Source: Pseudoalteromonas viridis | Lineage (GTDB): Bacteria > Pseudomonadota > Gammaproteobacteria > Enterobacterales > Alteromonadaceae | Reading direction: 5' to 3' | Length of the DNA stretch: 64,000 nt | NCBI RefSeq assembly: GCF_017742995.1 | Contig: NZ_CP072425.1 | Location: forward strand, 558,001 to 622,000 | Shown: positions 39,537 through 48,534 of the stretch, one piece after another | Position numbering within the stretch: position 1 is the stretch's first letter | Layout: each line of letters opens with the position of its first letter | Translations under genes and position numbers: made by a program | The notes under the pieces: generated by a model | What the model saw: only the letters and a program-made list of their open reading frames with translations | What the model was told of the DNA's origin: nothing | Databases searched by the model: none

Positions 39537-42209
39537 ATGAAAACAAGTAAGCTGAGTATCAGGCTGTTATGGTATATCACCCCTCTGGTGATACTGCCGT
39601 TGTTATTGCTCGGCGGCTTTACACTGACCAATGTCACCAGCTCGACCCAGAAACAGGCCAAACTCATTGTCAGTCGCTTTGTTGAACAACAACAACAAAA
39701 AATGTTCAACTACATGGAAATCTATCAGTCCACCACTAAGTTACTGTCTACCTCTCCGGTACTCAGTGATTATTTGAGTTTACCCGACCAAGAAAGCCTT
39801 GAAAAAACCCAGCGCTTAGGGGCACTCATGGATGTGTTTGCCAGCTACAGCGAAGCCTACCCGGATATCCTGAGCATTAATCTGGTAAATGAACATGGCC
39901 AGAGCCATGCATTCTATGCGAGCAACCTTAACCGGGCGCCTCAGTCTTATCCCTTTTTTGCCCAGGTAAGGCAAAGCAACCTGCGCCAGCAGCAGTTTAT
40001 GCAGGCGTCACATAACGGCGGCACACAACTTTATTTTGTCCAGCAGATCTATGGCGTGGATTTCAATCTCAACCGGCCTCAGCGCGAGGGCTATATTATT
40101 GTCCAGGTTGCCCCGTCCCTTATCAGCAGCAGTATTCTTGAGTCGCCCTATGACAATACCTTAAATTTGCTGGTGTCGGCATCAGGAGAAGTGCTATTCA
40201 GCTCCGACAGCCATTTTAATCAGAGCTTCCTGAGCGCTGAGGAGATGGCGCAGATCAATGCACTGGCGGATAGGGGTAAACTGGACTCTCTGGTGTTACC
40301 GTCTATTGATAGCCTCAGACGCATGACCTACAGCGCGCAGCTCAGTGGCGGTTATTATTATATTTCGACCATTCCTAAGACCATTTTGTATCAGTCGGGC
40401 AAAGCCATCAGTTTAACCACGGCCCTGATCGTGATTTTATCTGTGATCACACTCCCAATCCTGATCTTCATTGTGGTCAGAAACTTACTGCTGACCCCGA
40501 TAGAGCTGCTTGGCGAAGCCAGCCACCGTGTTGGCGATGGTGACTTATCGGTTGCTCTACCGGCACACGACGATGACGAAGTAGGCATCTTGTTTGATGA
40601 TTTTAACCACATGATCAAGCAGATCCGGGATTTCCAGGGGGAGCTGGAAGACTACAAATTGCATCTCGAAGAAAAAGTCGAAAACCGTACCCGGGCGCTG
40701 GAAGAAATGAATAGCCAGCTGGAAGTGGCCATTGCCGAAGCCGAACAAGCCAGTCAGCTTAAAAGTCGCTTCCTGGCCAATATGAGCCACGAGATCCGCA
40801 CACCGCTGACCGCCATTATGGGGTTCACTGAGCAGATGCTGCACTCTCCCAATGCCACCAATTCAGCCCTGCACTTAGATACTATTTTACGTAACTCCAG
40901 ACACCTGCTGGAATTGATCAATAACATTCTGGATCTATCTAAAATTGAGGCCGAAAAGCTGGCCGTTGAACAAGACCCCATTGAACTGCTTCATTTACTC
41001 AAAGACGTGGAGTCGATCATTGCCCCCATGGCAGAGCAAAAGCAGCTCGGCTTCACCGTACACTATGCCTTGCCACTACCTCAGCAACTCTATAGCGATG
41101 AAACCCGGCTTAAACAGATCCTCCTTAACATCGCGACCAACGCGGTTAAATTTACCGAAACAGGCAGCATTGAGATCAGCGCCCGTTATCGCGCAGACAC
41201 CGCCCGGTTCGAATTTGAAGTCAAAGACAGTGGTATTGGCATGTCACAAGGCGAAATGTCGCGGGTGTTTAAACCCTTCGAGCAGGCAGACTCAACCACC
41301 ACCCGACGTTTCGGCGGCACCGGCCTGGGCTTATGTATCTCCAAAAACCTCGCCCAGTTACTGGGAGGTGATGTCAGTGTAGAGAGCGCTCAGGGAGTTG
41401 GCAGCCGCTTCACTATTAGCGTCGCAGCGAATCACCCGGCAGCAGAATTTGTCTGGATTGAAGACGAAGCCCAGCTGGCACACGATCATGTGGTATCCAC
41501 ACAACAACTGGATCAAACTCAGCTTGAAGCCGATATTCTGCTTGCTGAAGACAATCCGGACAACCAGGAACTACTGACCTTATTACTTGGTGCCTGGGGG
41601 CTGCAGCCAGATATTGCCAAAAATGGCGCGCAAGCCGTGGAGATGGCACTGGTTAACGACTACGACCTGATCCTGATGGATATGCAAATGCCGGTCATGG
41701 GCGGCCTGGAAGCGACTGAAATGCTTCGTCACGCCGCTTTCGACGGCCCTATCATTGCCCTGACTGCCAATGTGATGAAGCATGACATAGATACCTACCT
41801 GGCGGCAGGTTGTGACGCCACACTCGCTAAACCCATTGATCGTGAAAAGCTTGGCGCTGTATTGCTGAAGTATTTACAGCTGGAAGAAGACAAGAGCTCG
41901 CAATGGAACTCACTGCTGCAAAGTGAAAAGTATTTGCAGATCAGCCGCAACTACGTAGAAAAACTCCCCGATCAGCTCACCCAGCTGGAACAGTTCTTTA
42001 CCGATCAGGAGTGGGAGTCACTCAGAGCGCTGGCGCATAGCCTCAAGGGCAGTGCCGGATGTTTTGGCTTTAGCAACATTCACAGCGCGGCCGGCGACTT
42101 AGAAACCTGCCTGCGCGAAGATAATCCAAGCAAATGGGAATATGCCATGTTAAGCCTGACGCAGGCCATCAGATACACCCTTGAGCAGGAACATGCTAAC
42201 CTTGAATAG
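39537..42209 (+). CDS. Hybrid sensor histidine kinase (Cache-HAMP-HisKA-HATPase-REC-HPt)
   Basis: An 890-aa membrane kinase. It has two transmembrane helices (about 8-30 and 285-310) around a periplasmic dCache-like sensor domain. A HAMP linker (about 312-365), a coiled coil (EEKVENRTRALEEMNSQLEVAIAEA), HisKA with H418 in MSHEIRTPL, and HATPase with N, G1 and G2 boxes (IATNAVKFT, DSGIGMS, FGGTGLGL) follow. Then a REC domain with D715 (LILMDMQMPVMGG) and a C-terminal HPt domain with H834 (AHSLKGSAG). It can run a full internal phosphorelay. No response regulator is adjacent, so its output is encoded elsewhere. Confidence 0.95.
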   Translation: MKTSKLSIRLLWYITPLVILPLLLLGGFTLTNVTSSTQKQAKLIVSRFVEQQQQKMFNYMEIYQSTTKLLSTSPVLSDYLSLPDQESLEKTQRLGALMDVFASYSEAYPDILSINLVNEHGQSHAFYASNLNRAPQSYPFFAQVRQSNLRQQQFMQASHNGGTQLYFVQQIYGVDFNLNRPQREGYIIVQVAPSLISSSILESPYDNTLNLLVSASGEVLFSSDSHFNQSFLSAEEMAQINALADRGKLDSLVLPSIDSLRRMTYSAQLSGGYYYISTIPKTILYQSGKAISLTTALIVILSVITLPILIFIVVRNLLLTPIELLGEASHRVGDGDLSVALPAHDDDEVGILFDDFNHMIKQIRDFQGELEDYKLHLEEKVENRTRALEEMNSQLEVAIAEAEQASQLKSRFLANMSHEIRTPLTAIMGFTEQMLHSPNATNSALHLDTILRNSRHLLELINNILDLSKIEAEKLAVEQDPIELLHLLKDVESIIAPMAEQKQLGFTVHYALPLPQQLYSDETRLKQILLNIATNAVKFTETGSIEISARYRADTARFEFEVKDSGIGMSQGEMSRVFKPFEQADSTTTRRFGGTGLGLCISKNLAQLLGGDVSVESAQGVGSRFTISVAANHPAAEFVWIEDEAQLAHDHVVSTQQLDQTQLEADILLAEDNPDNQELLTLLLGAWGLQPDIAKNGAQAVEMALVNDYDLILMDMQMPVMGGLEATEMLRHAAFDGPIIALTANVMKHDIDTYLAAGCDATLAKPIDREKLGAVLLKYLQLEEDKSSQWNSLLQSEKYLQISRNYVEKLPDQLTQLEQFFTDQEWESLRALAHSLKGSAGCFGFSNIHSAAGDLETCLREDNPSKWEYAMLSLTQAIRYTLEQEHANLE

Positions 42210-42239
42210 CCGGGCTTAACAGAAGTACGCTCAGCGCTT

Positions 42240-42713
42240 TCAGTCACCGCTCAGTTCAGGATCAAACAACACTTTGCCCATTAACAGCGCATCTTCTTTC
42301 CCCTGTGCTGTGGGGTAATAATTCTTACGTACGCCCATCTCTGTGAAGCCCGCCTTACGGTATAAACCTATGGCCGCCTCATTGCTTACCCGCACCTCTA
42401 GAAAGATATTTTCGGCCTTGTCTTGCTCACACCTTGCCATAAAGTGCCCCAGCAACTGCCAGGCCAGGCCCTGCCCCTGACACGCAGGCGCAATGCAAAT
42501 GTCCATCAGGGTAAAGTCCGGGCCTGCCCGCTCACCGACATAAAAGCCAACCAATTGCTCATCCCGATACAACGCGGCATTAAAGTAACGTCCGCTTAAA
42601 CAGGATTGCATGGTCTTGCTGGTCCAAGGATGCGTATGACAGGCCTGCTCAATTTCCATCAGCTGTTGCAATGGCAGGCTTGCCAGATGGTCCGCATGAA
42701 TAGAGACCGTCAT
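42240..42713 (-). CDS. rimI: Ribosomal protein S18-alanine N-acetyltransferase RimI
   Basis: A GNAT acetyltransferase that acetylates ribosomal protein S18. The acetyl-CoA site CQGQGLAWQLLGHFM and the C-terminal EVRVSNEAAIGLYRKAGFTEMGVRKNYYP are typical of RimI. I start at 42713 (MTVSIHADHL), because it overlaps the holD stop as ATGA; this gives about 157 aa. The order holD-rimI is as in E. coli. Confidence 0.9.
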   Translation of the reverse strand: MTVSIHADHLASLPLQQLMEIEQACHTHPWTSKTMQSCLSGRYFNAALYRDEQLVGFYVGERAGPDFTLMDICIAPACQGQGLAWQLLGHFMARCEQDKAENIFLEVRVSNEAAIGLYRKAGFTEMGVRKNYYPTAQGKEDALLMGKVLFDPELSGD

Positions 42714-43021
42714 GATTGTCCACGCCAGATCTGTTGCCACAAGGCACGCTTTTGCGTCGCGCTCAGTGATGCTTCCGGTATAACCAGATGTGCCTGCTGC
42801 GCGCGCTGTGTCCAGCTCAGAGGCTCACCAGCAGCAACGCTGAGTTCGCTGACATTGGCAGCCAGGCAAAGATCCTGTTGTAACTGCGCGCTCAACGTTA
42901 GTACCGCCGCTGTGGGTTCAACTGGCTGAGGTGAAGACGCCGTGGGCTGCGGATTAGGATCAAAAGCAGATTTGAGTTTAAGTGGCATTATACCAAGTAA
43001 CTGAGCCTGAGCTGCGTGCAT
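42710..43021 (-). CDS. holD: DNA polymerase III subunit psi HolD
   Basis: A 103-aa small protein, the clamp-loader-associated psi subunit. QAQLLGIMPLKLKSA aligns with the N-terminal QLQQLGITQWSLRRP peptide of E. coli HolD, which binds the clamp loader; the C-terminal QKRALWQQIW matches ARAALWQQI. The middle is poorly conserved, as usual in this family. Position upstream of rimI with ATGA overlap confirms the call. Shorter than the E. coli protein (137 aa). Confidence 0.82.
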   Translation of the reverse strand: MHAAQAQLLGIMPLKLKSAFDPNPQPTASSPQPVEPTAAVLTLSAQLQQDLCLAANVSELSVAAGEPLSWTQRAQQAHLVIPEASLSATQKRALWQQIWRGQS

Positions 43022-43128
43022 GCAAAAACACCGGAAAAATTAAATGCTGGGAATTCTAGAATATGCGTGCAATGACTGCAATCTGAATTGTATTAAATAC
43101 GGGAATAATCAGGAAATAAGAAAGGAAG

Positions 43129-43205
43129 TGGCAGGGGCGGCAGGACTCGAACCCGCAACCATCGGTTTTGGAGACCGCTGTTCTACCAATTGGAACTACG
43201 CCCCT
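43129..43205 (-). tRNA. trpT: tRNA-Trp (anticodon CCA)
   Basis: The reverse complement begins AGGGGCGTAGTTCCAATTGG and ends CGCCCCTGCCA. The acceptor AGGGGCG pairs with CGCCCCT, the anticodon loop has CTCCAAA with anticodon CCA, and the T loop has GGTTCGAACC. CCA is encoded. 77 nt; it closely matches E. coli tRNA-Trp. Single tRNA gene. Confidence 0.97.
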
Positions 43206-43218
43206 GCAATGTCGACGC

Positions 43219-43246
43219 ATTATAATGAGCAATTTGAAAAGGTAAA
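43219..43246 (-). promoter_or_regulatory. tRNA-Trp promoter
   Basis: On the minus strand: -35 TTTACC (43241-43246), 16-bp spacer, -10 TATAAT (43219-43224), then GC-rich GCGTCGAC before the tRNA. The arrangement is typical of stable-RNA promoters. Confidence 0.75.
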
Positions 43247-43507
43247 GAGAAAAATATCAACTTTCGGATCGTTTGCTGTTTTTATCAGCAAAAAGGGCGA
43301 ATGACGCAATTACACAGAGCCAAATTCTCGCTCCAAGTGCTTCTCTGTTAAGATAAATTGAAGATTTATCGTCAGAATCACACCTACAAGCCCCCTCTCT
43401 AGCTGAAGCAACCAATACTATTGAATTATAGAAATTTGAAATAGCCATCACCAAGTATGAAGCAGAAAGTAACTATCGCTAAGAACACGTTTTCTCTTAA
43501 CAAAAGT

Positions 43508-43534
43508 ACCTGCTATAGTCAGTCTATAGTAGGT
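43508..43534. promoter_or_regulatory. Operator-like dyad upstream of the AAA/TOPRIM operon
   Basis: ACCTGCTATAG-TCAGT-CTATAGTAGGT is an inverted repeat with 10 of 11 arm positions complementary, 60 nt before the ATG of the ATPase gene. TATAGT within it could serve as a -10 element. A binding site for a regulator, or for the ParB-like protein itself, is possible. Confidence 0.4.
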
Positions 43535-43593
43535 GAACTAAATTATGCCAGTTCAAAAGGCATGATAATAATTCTGAAAAACGAGAAACATTA

Positions 43594-45746
43594 ATGGATA
43601 ACATCAAGAATCTGCTGGCCGATACGTTTTACGAAATCGACTCTGTATTACTAGATCCAAATAACCCTAGATTAAACGTTTCGGAAGAAATTAGTGAAGA
43701 TAAAATTTCAGATCCAAGTGTACAAAGTAAAACACTTAGATTAATTTCAGGTAAAGGGAATAGTAATTTATCCGATTTAATCTCAAGTTTTAAACAACAT
43801 TCTTATATTCCAACCGAGAAGATAATTGTTAGAGATTATGACAAAGAAAAAGCAGTTGTCATTGAAGGAAATCGCAGGCTCGCTACTCTAAAGTACCTCA
43901 AAGAAAAGTATGAAAATGGTGATGACATTGGAAATTTTGATCCAGAAATATTTAATAACATTCCAGTCATATGCCATAAAGGTGATAACTATGCGATAAG
44001 AAAAGTGATAATGGGCTTAAAGCACATCAGTGGAAGTAAGAAATGGAGTGCAATAAATCAAGCTAGATTTATCGAAAAACTAATGTCGAAAGACTCACTA
44101 ACCGAAGAGGAGATTTGTGACACATACACAATTTCAAAAGTTGAGTTAAGAACAACTTTACGAACTTTATCACTTATAGAGCTCTATAAAAAAAGTGATT
44201 ACGGGGATAATTTCGCTGATGAAAAGTATTCAACCTTTCGTGAAATTGTAAAAAGCCCAAAAATAAAAGAATGGCTTAACCTTACTGCAACTTCAATTGA
44301 TTTTAGTTTAGCTGATCAATCTAGGCTTTATCGGTTATTTTCTTTCATCTCTCCAGTAGAAGTCGAAGAAATTGATCCTGAGGATGAAGATGAGTACATA
44401 ACAAATGTCAAAGAACCAATAATAGAGACTGCATTACAGATTAGAGAGCTTGCTAAAATAATTGATGATGAAAAAGCTCTAACAAACTTGGAAACAACTA
44501 GAAATCTTTTACAAGCAACATTGAGTAGTGAAGTATTAGGTAAGAATAAATTAGAAAATGCTCTTTCAATCATAGATGAGCAAATAAACATAGCATTTGG
44601 TTACTCTTTCCTAATCGATGAAAAACAGTCAGAGCTGATACAAGCGTGTAATAAGAAAATTAATGCTCTTCTAGTTACTAGAAACAAGACGTCTGATGAA
44701 ACAAGTGTCAATCCTTTTAGCAAAAAGCCAATTGTTGAAAGTTGCTTATCACACTTTACAAGTTTAAGAATCGAGCAGTACAAAAGATTCAACTCTTTAA
44801 ACATAGAAAACTTAAATCAAGTTAATATTTTTGCAGGAATTAACAATGCTGGAAAAAGCTCTATTTTAGAAGCTTTTTATATACTAACAAAACTTGGGGA
44901 TACTCAAGCCTTTCAAAACATGAATAGAAACAGAAAAAAACATTATGGAGACCTTAAAAATAGCAACACATTTAACACCTTACCAAGAAAAGCTTTTTTC
45001 TCGGCAGAGTTTAATAGAAAAGAAATTTCTCTCCATCTTTTTATAGATAATGATTTTGAAATCGAAAACATGTCTGGATTTATAGGAAGGTTCACTTCCG
45101 AGTGTAAATATATTAACAAAGAATACAGTTACCATTCTGATTACTATGAAAAGAAAGTCCAGCATTATGCTTCATCGAACAACTCGTTATGTAATAGCGT
45201 CATCTCTTTTTCTTCTAGTATAGATGATGAGCAAGTTTTTATAGAGTGTTACAAGAAGTCCATATCAAACGGAGCTAAAGTAAAAGTAATTAATTTTATA
45301 AGAGAAAATATTGATAGTAACATTAATGATGTAGAGCTTTCGGATAACGACGGTACTTTTATCGTTGTTTATGATGATTCATCTCAGAATATGGATTTAT
45401 CACTCTTTGGTGATGGTTTGCAAAAGATATTCTACTTGGGCATAAAGTTTGCTGCTTGTTCAAATGGAATAATATTACTTGATGAAATAGAGAATGGAAT
45501 ACACAAGATCTTCTTTGCCAATTTACGAAATTGCTGCAGGAACTGGCTGAACAGTACAATGTACAAGTATTTGCGACATCGCATAGTAAAGAATGTATCG
45601 ATTCCTTTATAGCTAACAACTTTAGAAATGAAAAGATCTCAGCATACGCCATAGATTCTAATACCAGTGAAGTTTCATACTTCTCAGGAGAAGATCTCGA
45701 GAGTTTAGTTGACTATATAGATGTTGATATTAGAGGAAGCAAGTAA
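43594..45746 (+). pseudogene. ParB-like/AAA ATPase fusion, split by a -1 frame change near the C-terminus
   Basis: The first frame (43594-45612, 672 aa) has a ParB-like N-terminal domain (IDSVLLDPNNPR, then VVIEGNRRLATLKYL with the ENRR-like motif), a helical middle, and an AAA_15-type ATPase domain with Walker A GINNAGKSS (about residues 415-423) and Walker B GIILLDEIENG near 627-637. After FFANLR the conserved sequence continues in the frame one base back: KLLQELAEQYNVQVFATSHS (H-loop), to a stop at 45744-45746. The two frames join at about 45526-45530 (CGAAATTG), as if one A were lost. The restored stop overlaps the next ATG as TAATG, which argues that the longer protein is ancestral. Confidence 0.75.
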
Positions 45747-46612
45747 TGATACTAACTTTTCTTTATTGCGAAGGGCCTCATGACATGGCCTTTTTAGCAA
45801 AGTTAATAAAAGAGGCAAAACAGGCTAAATCCGAAATAAACAAAGTAGCTGATCTTCCCGAGACGATAAAAAAACTAGTTAGTAGCGCAATTGATAAAGT
45901 TGAAAATGAAAGTATTCGTATCGATAAGCCACTTCAGGTTTTTTTCCCAAATAAAGTATTTGCGCTAAAAGGTGAGCATTATATATGCCTATATTCTATG
46001 GGAGGAAAGGATAGACTTAACGCCTCACTACAAAATATAAAAGATAGCAAGCTTCTAATTAGTCATAAGAAAATTACTAAAGTAGATTCTGTGAGACACG
46101 CTTTCGTTCTAGATGCAGATTATAGATTTCTTGAAAATGGTCAGGAAAATGAAAAAGGCGGAATAGAGAATACACTAAAGAACTTATCAACTGAAATTAA
46201 AAAGGTAATTGATGATTTTCCAAGCTTCGAAAAACATGCATCGTGGCTCGAAACTGATTATGGAGATATAGGTAACTTTATTTTTACAGACTCCACAAAT
46301 ACAGAGGGAACTCTAGAAGATTTACTTGAGACCCTGATAAAAGATAACACAAAGCCAATGATTGCCCATTCAGAGGATTTCTGTGACCAAGTCAAAGCTT
46401 TTGATGCCCTTAGAAAAGCAAAAACTAAAGACAAAACCAAAATACAAAAAATTAAGTTTACGTCAATTACACAGGTATATCACCCCGGCTCATCTTTGGC
46501 TGTTGGATTACAAAACGATAAAATAATTGACTCAGAAAAGATAAAGAAAGATAAAATAGTTACTGAGTTTGAGTCATTCATTGACTTTAGATTAGAAAAG
46601 CCCGCTCGTTAA
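45746..46612 (+). CDS. TOPRIM-like (DUF3226-like) effector coupled to the ATPase
   Basis: A 288-aa soluble protein. The N-terminal FLYCEGPHDMAFLAKL (E-G...D) and central HAFVLDADYRF (DxD) are the acidic motifs of a TOPRIM-type nuclease/primase fold; GTLEDLLETL follows, as in DUF3226 proteins. A Lys-rich C-terminal region completes it. Its ATG overlaps the ATPase stop by 1 nt. AAA ATPase plus TOPRIM pairs such as PARIS and OLD-type systems are anti-phage modules; this pair differs by the ParB-like domain on the ATPase. Strongly AT-rich compared with the flanking genes, so probably acquired. Confidence 0.65.
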   Translation: MILTFLYCEGPHDMAFLAKLIKEAKQAKSEINKVADLPETIKKLVSSAIDKVENESIRIDKPLQVFFPNKVFALKGEHYICLYSMGGKDRLNASLQNIKDSKLLISHKKITKVDSVRHAFVLDADYRFLENGQENEKGGIENTLKNLSTEIKKVIDDFPSFEKHASWLETDYGDIGNFIFTDSTNTEGTLEDLLETLIKDNTKPMIAHSEDFCDQVKAFDALRKAKTKDKTKIQKIKFTSITQVYHPGSSLAVGLQNDKIIDSEKIKKDKIVTEFESFIDFRLEKPAR

Positions 46613-46709
46613 AAGGTCTATTTATAAGAATGTAAATTTTTCTTCATTGTAGCATTCTTTCTGTAACTGTACTTCGGATTGCTAACATGTAGATTTAACT
46701 AAATTTAAA

Positions 46710-46739
46710 ACCTGAGCCCCAAATTTTGAAGGCTCAGGT
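46710..46739 (-). terminator. Terminator of guaA (possibly bidirectional)
   Basis: A 9-bp perfect stem, ACCTGAGCC / GGCTCAGGT, with a 12-nt loop and a T-rich tract (TTTTAAATTT) on the minus strand, about 45 nt after the guaA stop. Confidence 0.8.
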
Positions 46740-46782
46740 ATCATCTGACAGCCGCTAGTTACGGGTTGATACAGCTACGTAT

Positions 46783-48357
46783 TTATTCCCACTCAATCGT
46801 CGCAGGCGGTTTACCTGAAATGTCGTACACCACGCGAGAAATGCCGTCGATTTCGTTGATGATGCGGTTTGACACCTGACCCAGGAACTCATACGGCAGA
46901 TGAGACCAGCGTGCCGTCATAAAGTCGATGGTTTCTACACAGCGCAGCGACACAACCCAGTCGTACTTACGTGCATCACCCATCACACCGACTGAGCGTA
47001 CAGGCAGGAATACAGTGAAGGCCTGAGACACTTTGTGGTACAAATCAGCCTTGTGCAGCTCTTCAATGAAGATAGCGTCGGCACGACGCAGCAGGTCGCA
47101 GTACTCTTTCTTGATTTCGCCCAGAACACGTACACCCAGACCAGGACCCGGGAATGGGTGGCGGTATAGCATGTCGTACGGCAGGCCCAGTTCCAGACCA
47201 ATTTTACGTACTTCGTCTTTAAACAGCTCGCGCAGCGGCTCTACCAGGCCAAGCTCCATGTCTTCCGGCAAACCACCTACGTTGTGGTGAGACTTGATCA
47301 CGTGTGCTTTACCTGTGGCTGACGCCGCAGATTCGATCACGTCCGGATAGATGGTGCCTTGTGCCAGCCATTTAGCGTTAACACGCTTGCCTGCTTCTTC
47401 GTCGAATACTTCAATGAAGGTATGGCCAATCGCTTTACGCTTGTCTTCCGGGTCATCAATGCCTTTCAGTGCATTCAGGAAGCGGTCTTCCGCATCGACT
47501 TTGATGATGTTCAGACCAAACTTATCGCCGAACATATCCATTACCTGCTGGCCTTCGTTAAGACGTAGCAGACCATTGTCCACAAATACACATGTCAGCT
47601 TGTCGCCGATGGCGCGGTTGATCAGCATAGCCACTACAGATGAATCAACACCGCCCGACAGGCCCAGGATCACTTCATCGTCACCTACCTGCTCTTTAAT
47701 ACGTGCAACCGCATCTTCAATGATTTGACTTGGTGTCCACAGTTTCTCACAACCACAAATATCAATGGCAAAACGCTCGAGCAGGCGCAGACCTTGTTGC
47801 GTGTGCGTTACTTCCGGGTGGAACTGTACGCCGTAGAAACGCTTCTCTTCCCAAGACATGGCTGCATGCGGACAGGTTGCTGTTTTTGCAGAAGTGATGA
47901 ACTGCTCAGGGATCTCGATAACCTTGTCGCCGTGGCTCATCCACACATCCAGTTTGCCGATGCCGTCTTCGATGTGATCTTCAATCGCTTCAAACAGGGC
48001 ACAGTTACCCACTTTTTCAACTTTCGCGTAACCAAACTCTTTCTTATCCGAGCTGTGTACTTTACCACCCAGCTGCGACGCCATGGTTTGCATGCCGTAA
48101 CAAATACCAAGCACGGGCACACCGGCATTGAACACATATTCAGGCGCGCGCGGACTGCCCTCTAAAGTCGTAGACTCCGGGCCACCTGACAGAATGATAC
48201 CCTGCGGATTAAATTCGCGGATCTGCTCCTCGGTTACATCCCAGGCCCATAGCTCACAGTAAACGCCGATCTCACGGATCCGGCGGGCGATCAATTGAGT
48301 GTATTGAGAACCAAAATCTAAGATCAAAATACGGGAATCATGGATGTCTTTGCTCAT
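46783..48357 (-). CDS. guaA: GMP synthase (glutamine-hydrolysing)
   Basis: Converts XMP to GMP with glutamine. Domains: class I amidotransferase with catalytic Cys in GICYGMQ and HPEVTHT; ATP-pyrophosphatase with P-loop [11 protein letters not shown]-terminal dimerisation domain ending PPATIEWE. 524 aa, normal length. Downstream of guaB with a 177-nt gap that contains a terminator, so it may also have its own promoter. Confidence 0.98.
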   Translation of the reverse strand: MSKDIHDSRILILDFGSQYTQLIARRIREIGVYCELWAWDVTEEQIREFNPQGIILSGGPESTTLEGSPRAPEYVFNAGVPVLGICYGMQTMASQLGGKVHSSDKKEFGYAKVEKVGNCALFEAIEDHIEDGIGKLDVWMSHGDKVIEIPEQFITSAKTATCPHAAMSWEEKRFYGVQFHPEVTHTQQGLRLLERFAIDICGCEKLWTPSQIIEDAVARIKEQVGDDEVILGLSGGVDSSVVAMLINRAIGDKLTCVFVDNGLLRLNEGQQVMDMFGDKFGLNIIKVDAEDRFLNALKGIDDPEDKRKAIGHTFIEVFDEEAGKRVNAKWLAQGTIYPDVIESAASATGKAHVIKSHHNVGGLPEDMELGLVEPLRELFKDEVRKIGLELGLPYDMLYRHPFPGPGLGVRVLGEIKKEYCDLLRRADAIFIEELHKADLYHKVSQAFTVFLPVRSVGVMGDARKYDWVVSLRCVETIDFMTARWSHLPYEFLGQVSNRIINEIDGISRVVYDISGKPPATIEWE

Positions 48358-48497
48358 TGATAATCTCGTTTGTTAGGAAGCGATAAAACTAGTAAAGCAG
48401 AACAACTGAACTTTACCTAAATGACCGGGCAAGTTTGCCTGCCCAACGCATATTGTTTGTCTCCACCTTGCCTGAAGGCAGACACTAAAATTAAGAA

Positions 48498-48517
48498 GGG
48501 CCGGCAACCGCCAGCCC
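48498..48517 (-). terminator. Hairpin between guaB and guaA
   Basis: GGGCCGGC / GCCAGCCC stem (one G-U-type pair) with a 4-nt AACC loop; on the minus strand followed by TTCTTAATTTT. Probably a partial terminator or attenuator after guaB. Confidence 0.6.
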
Positions 48518-48534
48518 ATTTTTACCCGCCGGGA

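Larger units (their letters stand above)
43206..43593. other. Intergenic between tRNA-Trp and the AAA/TOPRIM island
   Basis: About 390 nt at the left edge of an AT-rich island. Apart from the tRNA promoter and the dyad at 43508, no gene is convincing; the 65-codon minus frame at 43257-43454 has no domain feature. I see no second copy of the tRNA 3' end at the other side, so tRNA-targeted integration is not shown. Confidence 0.5.

Noticed and set aside
43257..43454. Minus-strand 65-codon ORF beside tRNA-Trp
   Set aside because: No domain, no ribosome binding site and it overlaps promoter-region sequence.
43129..46782. tRNA-Trp as an integration site for the AAA/TOPRIM island
   Set aside because: The island is on the 5' side of the tRNA and no copy of the tRNA 3' end was found at the guaA side.
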